A stretch of DNA of 64,000 nt from Nocardioides alkalitolerans (GCA_038184435.1 CP116227.1:1951501-2015500), one strand, 5' to 3'. Shown: positions 42,225 to 54,017, counted from the stretch's first letter. The notes: generated from the letters alone by a model not told the origin. Numbers and translations are program-made.

Positions 42225-43877
42225 TCAGCGGACCGAGACGTCGTCCACCAGGAACGAGGTCGCCAGCGACGAGTCCTCCGTGCCGGTGAACGTCAGCGGC
42301 ACGGTGCCCGAGACGCCGGTCAGCGTGACGGTCCGCGTGACGTAGCCCGTGGAGGCGTCGGCGTTGCTGAAGCTGGCCACCCGCGTGCCCCCGACGGAGA
42401 CGCGCAGGTAGTCGTACGGCGTGCGTCCCTCCTGGGTGGTGACCCGCAGCTTGAAGGTCAGCGTCGCGGTGCGCCCCGAGGGGATCGTGACGGACTGGGT
42501 CAGCGACTCGGTCGAGCTCGCGCCGTACCCGCCGAACCAGGCCTTCCAACTGCCGGTCGCGGCGGCGGCACCCGAGGTCGTGACGACGTCGGTGTTGCCG
42601 GACCAGCCGGACGGACCCGACTCGAAGCCACCGTTGGTCACGAGCTCGCCGCCGGGCTCGGGCTCCGGCTCGGGGTCGGTGCCGCCACCGCCGGCACCGG
42701 TCTGCAGGAGCAGGTTCGGCGAACCCTTCGGGTCGGCGATCTTGCCCGGCACCGCCGCGCCGAGGAGGCCGCTGGTCACGCTGGCCGGGCTGGCGCCGGG
42801 GTGGTCCTCGAGGTAGAGCGCCGCGGCACCGGCCACGTGCGGGGAGGCCATCGACGTGCCGCTGATGGTGCGGGTGCCGCCACCGGTCCAGGCCGACGTG
42901 ATGTCGACACCCGGAGCGAAGACGTCGACGCAGCTGCCGAAGTTGGAGAACGACGCGATGCGGTCGGAGCGGTCGCTCGCCGCGACGGTGATCGCCGAGG
43001 CCGCCCGCGCCGGCGAGACGTTGCAGGCGTCCTGAGTCTCGTTGCCCGCCGCGACCACCGTGGTCACGCCCGCGGCCACCATGCGGTTCACGGCGGCGTC
43101 GGACGCGGAGTCCGCACCGCCGCCGAGGCTCATGTTGGCGACGCTGCCGGCCGGGGCGTTCTGCGCGACCCAGTCCATGCCCGCGATCACGCCGCTGTTG
43201 GAGCCCGAGCCCTGGCAGTTCAGCACCCGGACCGCGACGAGGTCGACGTCCTTCGCCACGCCGTACGTCGTGCCGCCCACGGTGCCCGCCACGTGCGTGC
43301 CGTGGCCCTGGCAGTCCTCCGTGCCCCGCCCGTCGTTGATCGACGTGAACCCGGAGGTCACCCGCCCGCCCAGGTCCGGGTGGTCGGAGTCGATGCCGGT
43401 GTCGATGACGTACGCCGTCACCCCCGCACCCGTCGCGTCGTAGGTGTAGCTCCCGTCCAGGGGCAGGCTCGGCTGGTCGATCCGGTCGAGACCCCAGGTG
43501 GCGCCGGACTGCGTCGCCGCGGCGTCCACCTCCGAGGTCGTCACCACCGAGTCCTCCTGCACGAACGCGACCGACGGGTCGTTCCGCACGGCGGCGAGCT
43601 CGGAAGCGGTCAGGTCCGCGACGTACCCCCCGAGCGCGTCGTACCGGGCGACGACCTCGCCTCCCGCCGCCTGCGCCCGCGAGCCGGCCTGCGATGCCGT
43701 GGCGCCGTCGGCGAGGAACACGATGTAGCGGCCCGCCACGGCGTCCTGCGCCGTGTAGAGCGGGGCGGTGTCGTCGGCCGCCGCGGTGGCCGCCGGTGTG
43801 ACGGCGAGCGCCGCCGTGCTGAGCCCGACGGACGCCACGACGGCACCCGCGAGACCCGTGCGCGTGATGGAGCGCAT
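42225..43877 (-). CDS. Secreted S8 serine protease with C-terminal adhesive domain
   Basis: A 550-residue preproprotein. Signal peptide 1-33 (MRSITRTGLAGAVVASVGLS), I9 inhibitor propeptide about 47-118, and a proteinase-K/aqualysin-like peptidase about 130-392 with Asp159 (VIDTGIDSDHPDLGG), His192 (GHGTHVAG), oxyanion Asn279 and Ser342 (GTSMASPHVAG). After a Gly/Pro/Glu linker, residues 412-550 form a beta-sandwich carbohydrate-binding-like domain (NGGFESGPSGWSG ... FLVDDVSVR). It shares 332 identical bases with the next gene. The start has GAGGACC upstream. Likely an exported, self-processed scavenging protease. Confidence 0.93.
   Translation of the reverse strand: MRSITRTGLAGAVVASVGLSTAALAVTPAATAAADDTAPLYTAQDAVAGRYIVFLADGATASQAGSRAQAAGGEVVARYDALGGYVADLTASELAAVRNDPSVAFVQEDSVVTTSEVDAAATQSGATWGLDRIDQPSLPLDGSYTYDATGAGVTAYVIDTGIDSDHPDLGGRVTSGFTSINDGRGTEDCQGHGTHVAGTVGGTTYGVAKDVDLVAVRVLNCQGSGSNSGVIAGMDWVAQNAPAGSVANMSLGGGADSASDAAVNRMVAAGVTTVVAAGNETQDACNVSPARAASAITVAASDRSDRIASFSNFGSCVDVFAPGVDITSAWTGGGTRTISGTSMASPHVAGAAALYLEDHPGASPASVTSGLLGAAVPGKIADPKGSPNLLLQTGAGGGGTDPEPEPEPGGELVTNGGFESGPSGWSGNTDVVTTSGAAAATGSWKAWFGGYGASSTESLTQSVTIPSGRTATLTFKLRVTTQEGRTPYDYLRVSVGGTRVASFSNADASTGYVTRTVTLTGVSGTVPLTFTGTEDSSLATSFLVDDVSVR
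43120..43451. repeat. 332-bp tract identical to 44569-44900
   Basis: Reading both copies base by base I find no difference over 332 bp, including synonymous positions, at a constant offset of 1449 bp. It encodes the Asp and His catalytic region of both S8 proteases. A second identical tract of about 90 bp covers the Ser region (near 42806-42895 and 44256-44345), while sequence between is diverged. Confidence 0.9.
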
Positions 43878-44049
43878 GAATGGTCCTCGATCCTCTGCGA
43901 GACGCGCCCGTGGGGCGGGCGCGCGAGCCGGACCGTCCCGAGAACGGACAGTCACCGACGGTCGCTGCTCGGACCGCGGTGCGAGGAGGCTAGCGAGGCG
44001 GTACGCCGCGGGGAACGGCGCCGGAGCGTTCACATTTGACGCAGCGAAA

Positions 44050-44096
44050 CGGCGCCGTCACCCGCCCGGTCACGAGGACCGGGCGGACGACGGCGC
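44050..44096 (-). terminator. Strong terminator after second S8 protease
   Basis: GGCGCCGTC plus CCGCCCGGTC (44050-44070) pair with GACCGGGCGG plus GACGGCGCC (44076-44096) around a five-base loop, interrupted only by a two-base internal mismatch. It lies 46 bases after the stop of the second protease and separates it from the promoter of the first. Confidence 0.8.
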
Positions 44097-44141
44097 CGGA
44101 GGATCGACGGCGCTCGCAGGCGCTGTCAGGTGCTCACCGGG

Positions 44142-45335
44142 TCACGGCACCTGCAGGAGCAGGTTCGGCGACCCCGCGGGGTCGGCGATCCGGCCCGAGG
44201 CGGCCGAGCCCAGCAGACCGCTGGTCACGCTCGCCGGGCTGGCGCCCGGGTTGCCCTCGAGGTAGAGCGCCGCGGCACCGGCCACGTGCGGGGAGGCCAT
44301 CGACGTGCCGCTGATGGTGCGGGTGCCGCCACCGGTCCAGGCCGAGGTGATGTCCTCGCCCGGGGCGATGATGTCGACGCAGTCACCGAAGTTGGAGAAG
44401 TAGGCCAGCTCGTCGTCGATGGTGCTCGCGGCGACCGTGATGGCCTCCGGGGCCGCCGCCGGCGAGCTGCTGCACGCGTCCGTGGACTCGTTGCCCGCGG
44501 CCACGACGGTAGTGACACCGGCGTCGACGAGACGGGTGACGGCCTCGTCCGTCGCCGAGTCGGCCGGACCGCCGAGGCTCATGTTGGCGACGCTGCCGGC
44601 CGGGGCGTTCTGCGCGACCCAGTCCATGCCCGCGATCACGCCGCTGTTGGAGCCCGAGCCCTGGCAGTTCAGCACCCGGACCGCGACGAGGTCGACGTCC
44701 TTCGCCACGCCGTACGTCGTGCCGCCCACGGTGCCCGCCACGTGCGTGCCGTGGCCCTGGCAGTCCTCCGTGCCCCGCCCGTCGTTGATCGACGTGAACC
44801 CGGAGGTCACCCGCCCGCCCAGGTCCGGGTGGTCGGAGTCGATGCCGGTGTCGATGACGTACGCCGTCACCCCCGCACCCGTCGCGTCGTAGGTGTAGCT
44901 GCCGTCCAGGGGCAGGTCCGGCTGGTCGATCCGGTCCAGGCCCCAGGTGGCGCCGGTCTGCGTCGCGGTGGCGTCCAGGTCGGCGGTGGTCACGATGCCG
45001 TCCTGCTGGACCAGCGCGACCGACGGGTCGTTCCGCACGGCGGCGAGCTCCGTCGCGGTCAGGTCCGCGACGTACCCGCCGAGCTCGTCGTACGTGGCGA
45101 CGACGTCGCCGCCCGTGGCGGTGGCGGTGCGCTGGGCGCCGGCCGCCGAGGCGCCGTCCTCCAGCATGACGATGTAGCGGCCGGCGATGGCGTCGCCCTC
45201 GGCCAGGTAGAGCGGGGCGACCTCGTCGCCCGTCGTCGTGGCAGCCCCCGCGGGGGCTGCGGCCAGTGCTCCGGCGGCTCCGGTGGCGGTGGCCGCCAGG
45301 ATGCCCGCCAGCGTGGCGCGCGTGGTGGTGCGCAT
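44142..45335 (-). CDS. Secreted S8 serine protease, paralogue without C-terminal domain
   Basis: A 397-residue preproprotein closely matching its downstream neighbour: signal peptide about 1-32, I9 propeptide, peptidase with Asp162, His195 and Ser345, ending NLLLQVP exactly where the neighbour's linker begins. The catalytic region contains the 332 bp identical to the other copy, while the signal, propeptide and the AAGNE-to-APGE region have diverged; this mosaic pattern indicates gene conversion or recent duplication with domain gain or loss. The 5' region shares ACCGTCCCGAGA and a CGTCAAA-containing block with the other gene, so both are probably controlled together. Confidence 0.93.
   Translation of the reverse strand: MRTTTRATLAGILAATATGAAGALAAAPAGAATTTGDEVAPLYLAEGDAIAGRYIVMLEDGASAAGAQRTATATGGDVVATYDELGGYVADLTATELAAVRNDPSVALVQQDGIVTTADLDATATQTGATWGLDRIDQPDLPLDGSYTYDATGAGVTAYVIDTGIDSDHPDLGGRVTSGFTSINDGRGTEDCQGHGTHVAGTVGGTTYGVAKDVDLVAVRVLNCQGSGSNSGVIAGMDWVAQNAPAGSVANMSLGGPADSATDEAVTRLVDAGVTTVVAAGNESTDACSSSPAAAPEAITVAASTIDDELAYFSNFGDCVDIIAPGEDITSAWTGGGTRTISGTSMASPHVAGAAALYLEGNPGASPASVTSGLLGSAASGRIADPAGSPNLLLQVP
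44569..44900. repeat. 332-bp tract identical to 43120-43451
   Basis: Partner of the identical tract in the neighbouring protease gene, in the same orientation. Direct repeats of this length this close together could recombine and delete or fuse the two genes. Confidence 0.9.
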
Positions 45336-45506
45336 GTGTCCTCGATCCTCCCTGCGGCCGCGTCGAGCGGCCGTCGTTCGGCACCGTCCCGAGATGGACA
45401 GCGGGTGACCTCCGAGCAGGTCACTGCCAGGAGGCTGGCACGAGGAGCCGGACCGGGGGAACCCTCCCGGCGCCTTCCACTTTTGACGGGAGCACGTCGC
45501 TCCAGG

Positions 45507-46247
45507 TCAGCGGCGCCGGTAGGCGAGGTCGGCGATGTCGCGCCCGACCGCGAGGCCCTTGCGCTCGAACTTCGTCACCGGGCGGTCCGCCCAGCGCTCG
45601 ACCCGGCCACCGACGAGGGCGGGCTCGGCGTCGAGCACCTCCTGCATCCGCTCGGCGTACTCGGCCCAGTCGGTCGCGAGGCGCCACGTGCCGCCGGGCA
45701 CCAGGCGGGACGCGACGAGCGCCGCGTGCGGCGGGGTCACGAGCCGACGCTTGTGGTGGCGCGTCTTCGGCCACGGGTCGGGGAAGAACGTCCACACCTC
45801 GCTCAGCGTCCCCGGAGCGACGACGTGCTCCAGGAACCACACGGCGTCGACACTGCAGAACCGCACGTTCGCGGCGCCGGCCGCGGAGACGAGGCCGAGG
45901 CTGTGGGCGACGCCCGGGCGCCAGACCTCGAGGGCGAGCACGTCGTAGGTCGGGCGGGCGGCGGCGAGGGCCGCGGTGGCCTCGCCGATGCCGGACCCGA
46001 TCTCGATGATCAGGCCGTCACGCTCCGCCGCTCCACGACCGAACCAGTCGTCGAGGCGGAACTCGCCGTCCACCGCGTCGTCGGGGATCACCCACGCCTC
46101 GTGGTGGGCGTCCCACGACTCCTGCTGGCTGGGGGTGAAGCGGCTGCCGCGGCGGGAGTAGGTGAGCACCTCGCGCAGTCGGCGTCCGTCGGGCGTCGTC
46201 TTGAGGTGGGGCCGCGCGGGCGGCAGGTGCGGCTCGGCGCCGGTCAT
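45507..46247 (-). CDS. trmB: tRNA (guanine-N7-)-methyltransferase
   Basis: A 246-residue SAM-dependent methyltransferase forming m7G46 in tRNA variable loops. Motif I is LIIEIGSGIGEATAAL near residue 80, and the family signature is FFPDPWPKTRHHKRRL near 152-167, followed by GGTWRLATDWAEYAERM. The start MTGAEPHLPPARPH at 46247 has GGAGGA upstream. It lies downstream of the tuf terminator, between the str operon and the protease pair. Confidence 0.94.
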   Translation of the reverse strand: MTGAEPHLPPARPHLKTTPDGRRLREVLTYSRRGSRFTPSQQESWDAHHEAWVIPDDAVDGEFRLDDWFGRGAAERDGLIIEIGSGIGEATAALAAARPTYDVLALEVWRPGVAHSLGLVSAAGAANVRFCSVDAVWFLEHVVAPGTLSEVWTFFPDPWPKTRHHKRRLVTPPHAALVASRLVPGGTWRLATDWAEYAERMQEVLDAEPALVGGRVERWADRPVTKFERKGLAVGRDIADLAYRRR

Positions 46248-46275
46248 GCGGGTCCTCCGGGGGTCGGCACGGCGA

Positions 46276-46305
46276 AGGCCCCGCTCCCTGGTGGGAGCGG
46301 GGCCT
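46276..46305 (-). terminator. str-operon terminator after tuf
   Basis: AGGCCCCGCTCCC (46276-46288) and GGGAGCGGGGCCT (46293-46305) form a 13-bp perfect stem with loop TGGT, 36 bases past the tuf stop. It is the expected end of the str operon transcript. Confidence 0.85.
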
Positions 46306-46341
46306 CTCTGTGGTGCAGGTGCCGTCAGGTGACGGCCAGGA

Positions 46342-47535
<1,194 letters not shown>

Positions 47536-47610
47536 TGGGGGCTCCTCCTGGTGTGGTTGTTACTTGACTCGTGGATGGTGCTGCGGTGTGCCGAGGATCC
47601 GGGCTGGGAC

Positions 47611-49725
<2,115 letters not shown>

Positions 49726-49777
49726 TGAAGTCAGTTCCTAACGAAGTGTGGGCTGGATGGTGCAGGGCGTTGGTGGG

Positions 49778-49809
49778 CGTCGGCGCCCCGGCAGACCGGG
49801 GCACCGACG
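49778..49809 (-). other. Hairpin between rpsG and fusA
   Basis: CGTCGGCGCCCCGG (49778-49791) pairs with CCGGGGCACCGACG (49796-49809) with one mismatch and a four-base loop CAGA. It starts a few bases after the rpsG stop. It may attenuate transcription or protect the upstream mRNA end, allowing rpsLG and fusA-tuf to differ in level. Confidence 0.6.
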
Positions 49810-49814
49810 CGCGA

Positions 49815-50285
49815 TCACCAGCGGTAGTGCGCGAAGGCCTTGTTGGACTCGGCCATCTTGTGCGTGTCCTCGCGCTTCTTCACAGCGGCGCCGAGGCCGT
49901 TGCTCGCGTCGAGGATCTCGTTCATGAGGCGCTCGGACATCGTCTTCTCGCGACGGTCCTTCGCGTAGCCCACGAGCCAGCGGAGGGCCAGCGTCGTGCT
50001 GCGGCCCGGCTTGACCTCGATCGGCACCTGGTAGGTCGCACCGCCGACGCGGCGGGACTTGACCTCGATGGCCGGCTTCACGTTGTCGAGCGCGCGCTTC
50101 AGCGTGACGACCGGGTCGGTGCCGGTCTTCTCACGAGCACCCTCGAGGGCGCTGTAGACGATGCGCTGGGCGACCTGCTTCTTGCCGTCGATGAGCACCT
50201 TGCTCACGAGCTGCGAGACCAGGGGCGACCCATAGACCGGGTCGACGTCGATCGGACGCTTCGGGGCGGGACCCTTGCGCGGCAT
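49815..50285 (-). CDS. rpsG: 30S ribosomal protein S7
   Basis: A 156-residue S7 (MPRKGPAPKRPIDVDPVYGSPLVSQLVSKVLIDGKK; GGATYQVPIEVKPGRSTTLALRWLV), the 30S-head assembly initiator. Standard length; the ATG overlaps the rpsL stop by one base. Confidence 0.98.
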   Translation of the reverse strand: MPRKGPAPKRPIDVDPVYGSPLVSQLVSKVLIDGKKQVAQRIVYSALEGAREKTGTDPVVTLKRALDNVKPAIEVKSRRVGGATYQVPIEVKPGRSTTLALRWLVGYAKDRREKTMSERLMNEILDASNGLGAAVKKREDTHKMAESNKAFAHYRW

Positions 50286-50659
50286 CAGCCCTTCTCCTTC
50301 TTCGCGCCGTAGCGGCTGCGCGCCTGCTTGCGGTTCTTGACGGCCTGGGTGTCGAGCGCACCACGGATGACCTTGTAGCGGACACCCGGGAGGTCCTTCA
50401 CACGACCACCACGGACGAGCACGATCGAGTGCTCCTGGAGGTTGTGGCCCTCACCGGGGATGTAGGCGGTGACCTCGACCTGCGAGCTCAGACGCACACG
50501 CGCGACCTTGCGCAGCGCGGAGTTCGGCTTCTTGGGGGTCGTGGTGTAGACGCGGGTGCACACACCGCGTCGCTGGGGCGATCCCTTCAGGGCAGGCGTC
50601 TTGTTCTTCGACACCTTGTCCTGGCGGCCCTTGCGGACCAACTGCTGAATGGTGGGCAC
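50285..50659 (-). CDS. rpsL: 30S ribosomal protein S12
   Basis: A 124-residue S12 with decoding-centre loops TTPKKPNSALRKVARVRLSS (Lys43-equivalent present) and PGEGHNLQEHSIVLVRGGRVKDLPGVRY (Lys88-equivalent present), i.e. a streptomycin-sensitive type sequence at both classic positions. The start is GTG 50659, and the likely promoter is about 185 bp upstream inside the MFS gene. Confidence 0.98.
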   Translation of the reverse strand: MPTIQQLVRKGRQDKVSKNKTPALKGSPQRRGVCTRVYTTTPKKPNSALRKVARVRLSSQVEVTAYIPGEGHNLQEHSIVLVRGGRVKDLPGVRYKVIRGALDTQAVKNRKQARSRYGAKKEKG

Positions 50660-50685
50660 CTGGTGGTTCCCTCTCTTGTTCGCTC

Positions 50686-52098
50686 TCAGTGCCCGACACT
50701 CTGCCGGGCACGACGGTGATGCGTGATGGTGCGTCGCCCGGCGCCACCGAACCGTCCCCTCGCGGAGTCGCCCCCGCGGTCGGGCGTGTCGGATGAGTTC
50801 ACGGCACGCTGGACGGCCTGGTCGTCCCAGACACGAGGACCGAGGCTACCGGCTCGCCGGAGAGGGGTCAAAACGCGTCCCCCCACCCCCCGGAGGTGCC
50901 CGAGGAGGGCCAGCGAGAGCAGCACGCCGAGCACCGTGGCGGACCCGCCGACGACGAGCGTCCAGCGAGCGCCGTACTCGCTCCCGATCCACCCGATGAC
51001 CGGCGCGCCCAGGGGCGTGCCCCCCATGAAGATCATCATGTAGAGGGCCATGACGCGACCGCGCAGCGGGGCGTCGGTGGCGATCTGCATGCGGGCGTTG
51101 GCCGCGGTGATCATGGTCAGCGCGGTCAGGCCGACGACGGGCGCGAAGACCACGTAGGTCCAGTACGTCGGGAGCAGGCCCGACAGGATGACGGTCGTGC
51201 CGAAGACCAGCGCGGCTCCGACCACCAGGCGCAGCCGCACCGTCGTGCGGCTCGCGGCGAGCAGGGCGCCGGACAGCGAGCCGACGGCGACGGCCGAGCC
51301 GACGATGCCGTAGGCGGCCGAGTCGCGCCCGTAGACCTCGGTGACCATGAGCGCCGAGGTGATGGAGAAGTTGAGCCCGAAGGTGCCCGCGAAGAAGACG
51401 ACGGCGAGCACGAGCATGAGGTCGGGCCGACGGCGCACGTAGCGCAGGCCCTCCCGCACCGCCCCCGGGCCGCGCGGGGTGCGCTCCGGGCTGTGCAGCG
51501 CGGCGACGTCGAGGCGCTGGAGCACGGCGACCACCGGCAGGTAGGTGAGCGCGTTGACGAGGATGACCCAGCCGGTGCCCTCCACTCCCCCGCCCAGGGC
51601 GGCGATCAGCACGCCGGCCAGCGCGGGCCCCACGAGGCGCGCGGCGTTGAACGACGCGGAGTTGAGCCCCACGGCGTTGGTGAGGTCGTCCTCGTCCACG
51701 ATCTCGCTGACGAACGACTGGCGGGCCGGCGCGTCGAACGCCGTGCCGATGCCGAAGACGAAGGCCAGCACGTAGACGTGCCACACCTCGACCGTGCCCG
51801 TCACCGCCAGCACGCCGAGCGCCAGGGACGGCGCCGCCATCATGATCTGGGTGACCTGCAGCAGCCGGCGCTTGGGGAAGCGGTCGGCGACCACGCCGGC
51901 GTACGGCGAGAGCAGCAGGATCGGGAGGAACTGGAGCGCCGTCGTGATGCCGAGGGCCGTGGCCCCGTTCGCCGCCACGGCGAGCACCAACCAGTCCTGC
52001 GCGATCCGCTGCATCCAGGTGCCGGTGTTGGAGACGATGCCGCCGGCGGCGTACAGGCGGTAGTTCGGGTTGCGCAGGGAACGGAAGGTCGGGCTCAC
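50686..52098 (-). CDS. MFS exporter, EntS/MFS_3 type
   Basis: A 470-residue protein with about 12 hydrophobic helices. NPNYRLYAAGGIVSNTGTWMQRIAQDWLVL is the typical first helix of the enterobactin-exporter-like MFS_3 branch, with GVVADRFPKRRLLQVTQ in the 2-3 loop and AGWILVNALTYL-like helix 6. The last 60 residues after the final helix are Arg/Ser-rich and overlap the rpsL promoter and leader, ending only 26 bp before rpsL. It follows the MarR gene by 43 bp, the usual regulator-exporter arrangement. Substrate unknown. Confidence 0.88.
   Translation of the reverse strand: MSPTFRSLRNPNYRLYAAGGIVSNTGTWMQRIAQDWLVLAVAANGATALGITTALQFLPILLLSPYAGVVADRFPKRRLLQVTQIMMAAPSLALGVLAVTGTVEVWHVYVLAFVFGIGTAFDAPARQSFVSEIVDEDDLTNAVGLNSASFNAARLVGPALAGVLIAALGGGVEGTGWVILVNALTYLPVVAVLQRLDVAALHSPERTPRGPGAVREGLRYVRRRPDLMLVLAVVFFAGTFGLNFSITSALMVTEVYGRDSAAYGIVGSAVAVGSLSGALLAASRTTVRLRLVVGAALVFGTTVILSGLLPTYWTYVVFAPVVGLTALTMITAANARMQIATDAPLRGRVMALYMMIFMGGTPLGAPVIGWIGSEYGARWTLVVGGSATVLGVLLSLALLGHLRGVGGRVLTPLRRAGSLGPRVWDDQAVQRAVNSSDTPDRGGDSARGRFGGAGRRTITHHRRARQSVGH
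50689..50711 (-). other. Hairpin in the rpsL leader
   Basis: GTGCCCG (50689-50695) pairs with CGGGCAC (50705-50711) over a nine-base loop, overlapping the last codons of the MFS gene, 30 bases before rpsL. It could act on MFS readthrough or on rpsL translation. Confidence 0.45.
50843..50871 (-). promoter_or_regulatory. str-operon promoter inside the MFS gene
   Basis: On the minus strand TTGACC (50871 to 50866) and TAGCCT (50848 to 50843) are separated by exactly 17 bases, the best sigma-70-type promoter I find in the window. It lies about 185 bp before rpsL, within the codons for the cytoplasmic tail of the MFS gene. Transcription from it would give rpsL a leader of about 175 bases. Confidence 0.65.
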
Positions 52099-52141
52099 TC
52101 GGTGGGGGCTCCTCGCAGGTCGGTGACGGCGTTCGTGGTGA

Positions 52142-52594
52142 TCAGTCCTCGGCAGCCAGGCGGTCGAGGATCGGGGCGGCGGCGCGCAGGGTGGCGCGCT
52201 CCTCGGGTGTCAGCGCGCGGAGCCGGCTCGCGAGCCACTCGTCGCGACGGCGGCGGTCGGCGAGCACGAGCGCCCGCCCCTCCTCCGTCAGGGAGACGAG
52301 CACGAGGCGGCCGTCGGTCTCGTGGGACCGGCGCGCGACGTACCCCTTCTCCTCGAGCTTGCGGACCGCCCGGGTCATCGACGGCGGCTGCACCCGCTCG
52401 AAGGCGGCGAGCTCGCCGACGCTCAGCTCCCCGTTGCGGAGCAGGCAGCCCAGCACGGCCATGACCCCGATGCCGAGGTCGTTCCCCGGCTCCCGCTCGT
52501 TGGCGAGCCGCCGGCGCAGGCGCATCACCGAGACGCGGAGCTCGGCGGCGAGACCCGCGTCGGTGCGCGCGACACGTTGGATGGTGGGAGGCAT
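52142..52594 (-). CDS. MarR-family transcriptional regulator
   Basis: A 150-residue winged-helix repressor: LSVGELAAFERVQPPSMTRAVRKLEEKGYVARRSHETDGRLVLVSLTEEG is the recognition helix and wing (the conserved Asp-Gly-Arg is present). The ATG has TAGGCT (52607 to 52602) seven bases upstream, suggesting a leaderless message, and the dyad at 52612-52626 falls at the -35 position, a good autoregulatory operator. It precedes the MFS exporter gene, its likely target; the ligand is unknown. Confidence 0.92.
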   Translation of the reverse strand: MPPTIQRVARTDAGLAAELRVSVMRLRRRLANEREPGNDLGIGVMAVLGCLLRNGELSVGELAAFERVQPPSMTRAVRKLEEKGYVARRSHETDGRLVLVSLTEEGRALVLADRRRRDEWLASRLRALTPEERATLRAAAPILDRLAAED

Positions 52595-52611
52595 GACGAT
52601 GAGCCTAACTC

Positions 52612-52626
52612 ATTACCTTGGGCAAC
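52612..52626. promoter_or_regulatory. Candidate MarR operator
   Basis: ATTACC-TTG-GGCAAC is a 15-bp dyad with two mismatches between arms. It overlaps the -35 zone of the MarR gene and lies upstream of the divergent DUF2530 promoter (TACGCT at 52652-52657, seven bases before its GTG). A near copy, GTTGCC-GTG-GGCAAC, is found at 3258-3272. Confidence 0.5.
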
Positions 52627-52664
52627 TATTCCTCGGCACTCGTCCATGTCCTACGCTGGCGGAC

Positions 52665-52997
52665 GTGGAACTGCGCGACGAACAGCCGGCCCAGCACGAG
52701 ATCGGGCGGCGCACCTACATCGTGGCCGACGTCGAGCCCCTCGACGTCGACGGCGTGTGGACGGTGCAGATCGGCTGCGCGCTCTGGGGCCTGGCCTTCG
52801 TGGGCCTGCTCCCCTTCTACTCCCGGCTCGCCGAGTCGGACGACGTCTGGGTGCTGTGGACGTGCCTCACCGGGCTGGGCCTCGGGCTGCTCGGCCTCGA
52901 GTACTGCCGGCGCCGGCGACGCACGCGGGCAGACGCCGACGGCATCGACGGCGCCGACGGCGCGGACGCGGTCGGGGCCCCGGCGACGGGCGACTGA
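52665..52997 (+). CDS. DUF2530 membrane protein
   Basis: A 110-residue actinobacterial protein with two membrane helices (VQIGCALWGLAFVGLLPFYSRL and VWVLWTCLTGLGLGLLGLEYC) and an Arg then Asp/Gly-rich tail. These helices with the W-LLPF and GLEYCRRR motifs fit DUF2530. Function unknown. The start is GTG 52665 with TACGCT seven bases before it, suggesting a leaderless mRNA. It is divergent from the MarR gene. Confidence 0.8.
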   Translation: MELRDEQPAQHEIGRRTYIVADVEPLDVDGVWTVQIGCALWGLAFVGLLPFYSRLAESDDVWVLWTCLTGLGLGLLGLEYCRRRRRTRADADGIDGADGADAVGAPATGD

Positions 52998-53004
52998 GCC
53001 CCGG

Positions 53005-53871
53005 TCAGAAGCGCTCGAGGTCGTCGAGCGTCAGCTCGTCGACCACCGGGTCCGGCAGGGGGGCCGGCAGGTTCTTGCGCGCGATCCGCACCTCGGAGTG
53101 GGCGCCGCAGCCGTGGTCGAGGGACACCACACGTCCGTCGTCGTTGGCGTTGCCGTTGGCGCAGACACCGAACATGGTCGACAGCGGACCCGCGAGACGG
53201 ACGAGGAAGCCGCACGACGTGCACGCGTCGGGCGCCGCCTTCGCGATGGGGGCCTCCGGCCCGCCGTCGCCCTGGTACCAGCGCTCCGCCGCGAGGTCCC
53301 GACCCTCGACCGACAGGGTGCGCACGCGCCCGAGGCCGAGCTCCTTCGCCACCCGCCGCACCTGGCCGCGGTCGTCCTCGTCGAGCGTGGCGTCGAGGGT
53401 CTCGTCGACGTCGTCGCCGAAGGCGTAGGTCGGCACGAGGCGCGGGTCGTCCTCGTCCACCGGGAGGAGCACGCCGGGGGTGAGGTCGCCGGGGCGGACC
53501 CGCTCGTTCCAGGGCACCCACGCCGGAGCCACGATGGCCTCGTCACCGGGGAGGAGGACGACCTCGTCCACGGTGGCGGTGCGCTGGCGGGAGGCGCGGG
53601 CGATGGTCACGGACCAGCGCCAGCCCCGGTAGCCCGCACGGCGGCAGGAGAAGGAGTGCGTCACGACGCGGTCGCCCTCGGGCACGGCACCGAGGTGGTC
53701 CCCGACGTCCGCCGCCGGGACCTGCTCGAGCAGCGCGGCACGGGCGACGTCGACGGCACGCGCCAGCGCGCCGTCCACCGACCGCGAGCGGGCGGGCTCG
53801 TGCGACGCGTCGTGGGACGGCTCGTGCTCCAGGGCCTGCGAAGGTGCGGTCGTGCTCACGGGTCCGATCAT
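53005..53871 (-). CDS. DUF3027 protein
   Basis: A 288-residue soluble protein of an actinobacterial family of unknown function. Conserved-looking parts are AVDVARAALLEQV, YRGWRWSVTIAR, PAWVPWNERVRPGDL and the Cys-rich end CTSCGFLVRLAGPLSTMFGVCAN with DHGCGAHSE, which may bind zinc. I use ATG 53871; GTG 53859 is a possible later start. It is convergent with the DUF2530 gene and divergent from the MFS gene at 54018. Confidence 0.8.
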   Translation of the reverse strand: MIGPVSTTAPSQALEHEPSHDASHEPARSRSVDGALARAVDVARAALLEQVPAADVGDHLGAVPEGDRVVTHSFSCRRAGYRGWRWSVTIARASRQRTATVDEVVLLPGDEAIVAPAWVPWNERVRPGDLTPGVLLPVDEDDPRLVPTYAFGDDVDETLDATLDEDDRGQVRRVAKELGLGRVRTLSVEGRDLAAERWYQGDGGPEAPIAKAAPDACTSCGFLVRLAGPLSTMFGVCANGNANDDGRVVSLDHGCGAHSEVRIARKNLPAPLPDPVVDELTLDDLERF

Positions 53872-54017
53872 GACGCATCCCGCGTGACCGTGTCCCGTCG
53901 GGGCCGCAGGACCGGCCGCCCCACCCGACCAGGTGGCAGGATGGGGCGCCAAGACGCGCACCCGTCGCGGCTGCCGGTCGTGGCGGTCCGACGGCCCCTG
54001 ACGAGGAGGGCTCCGCC

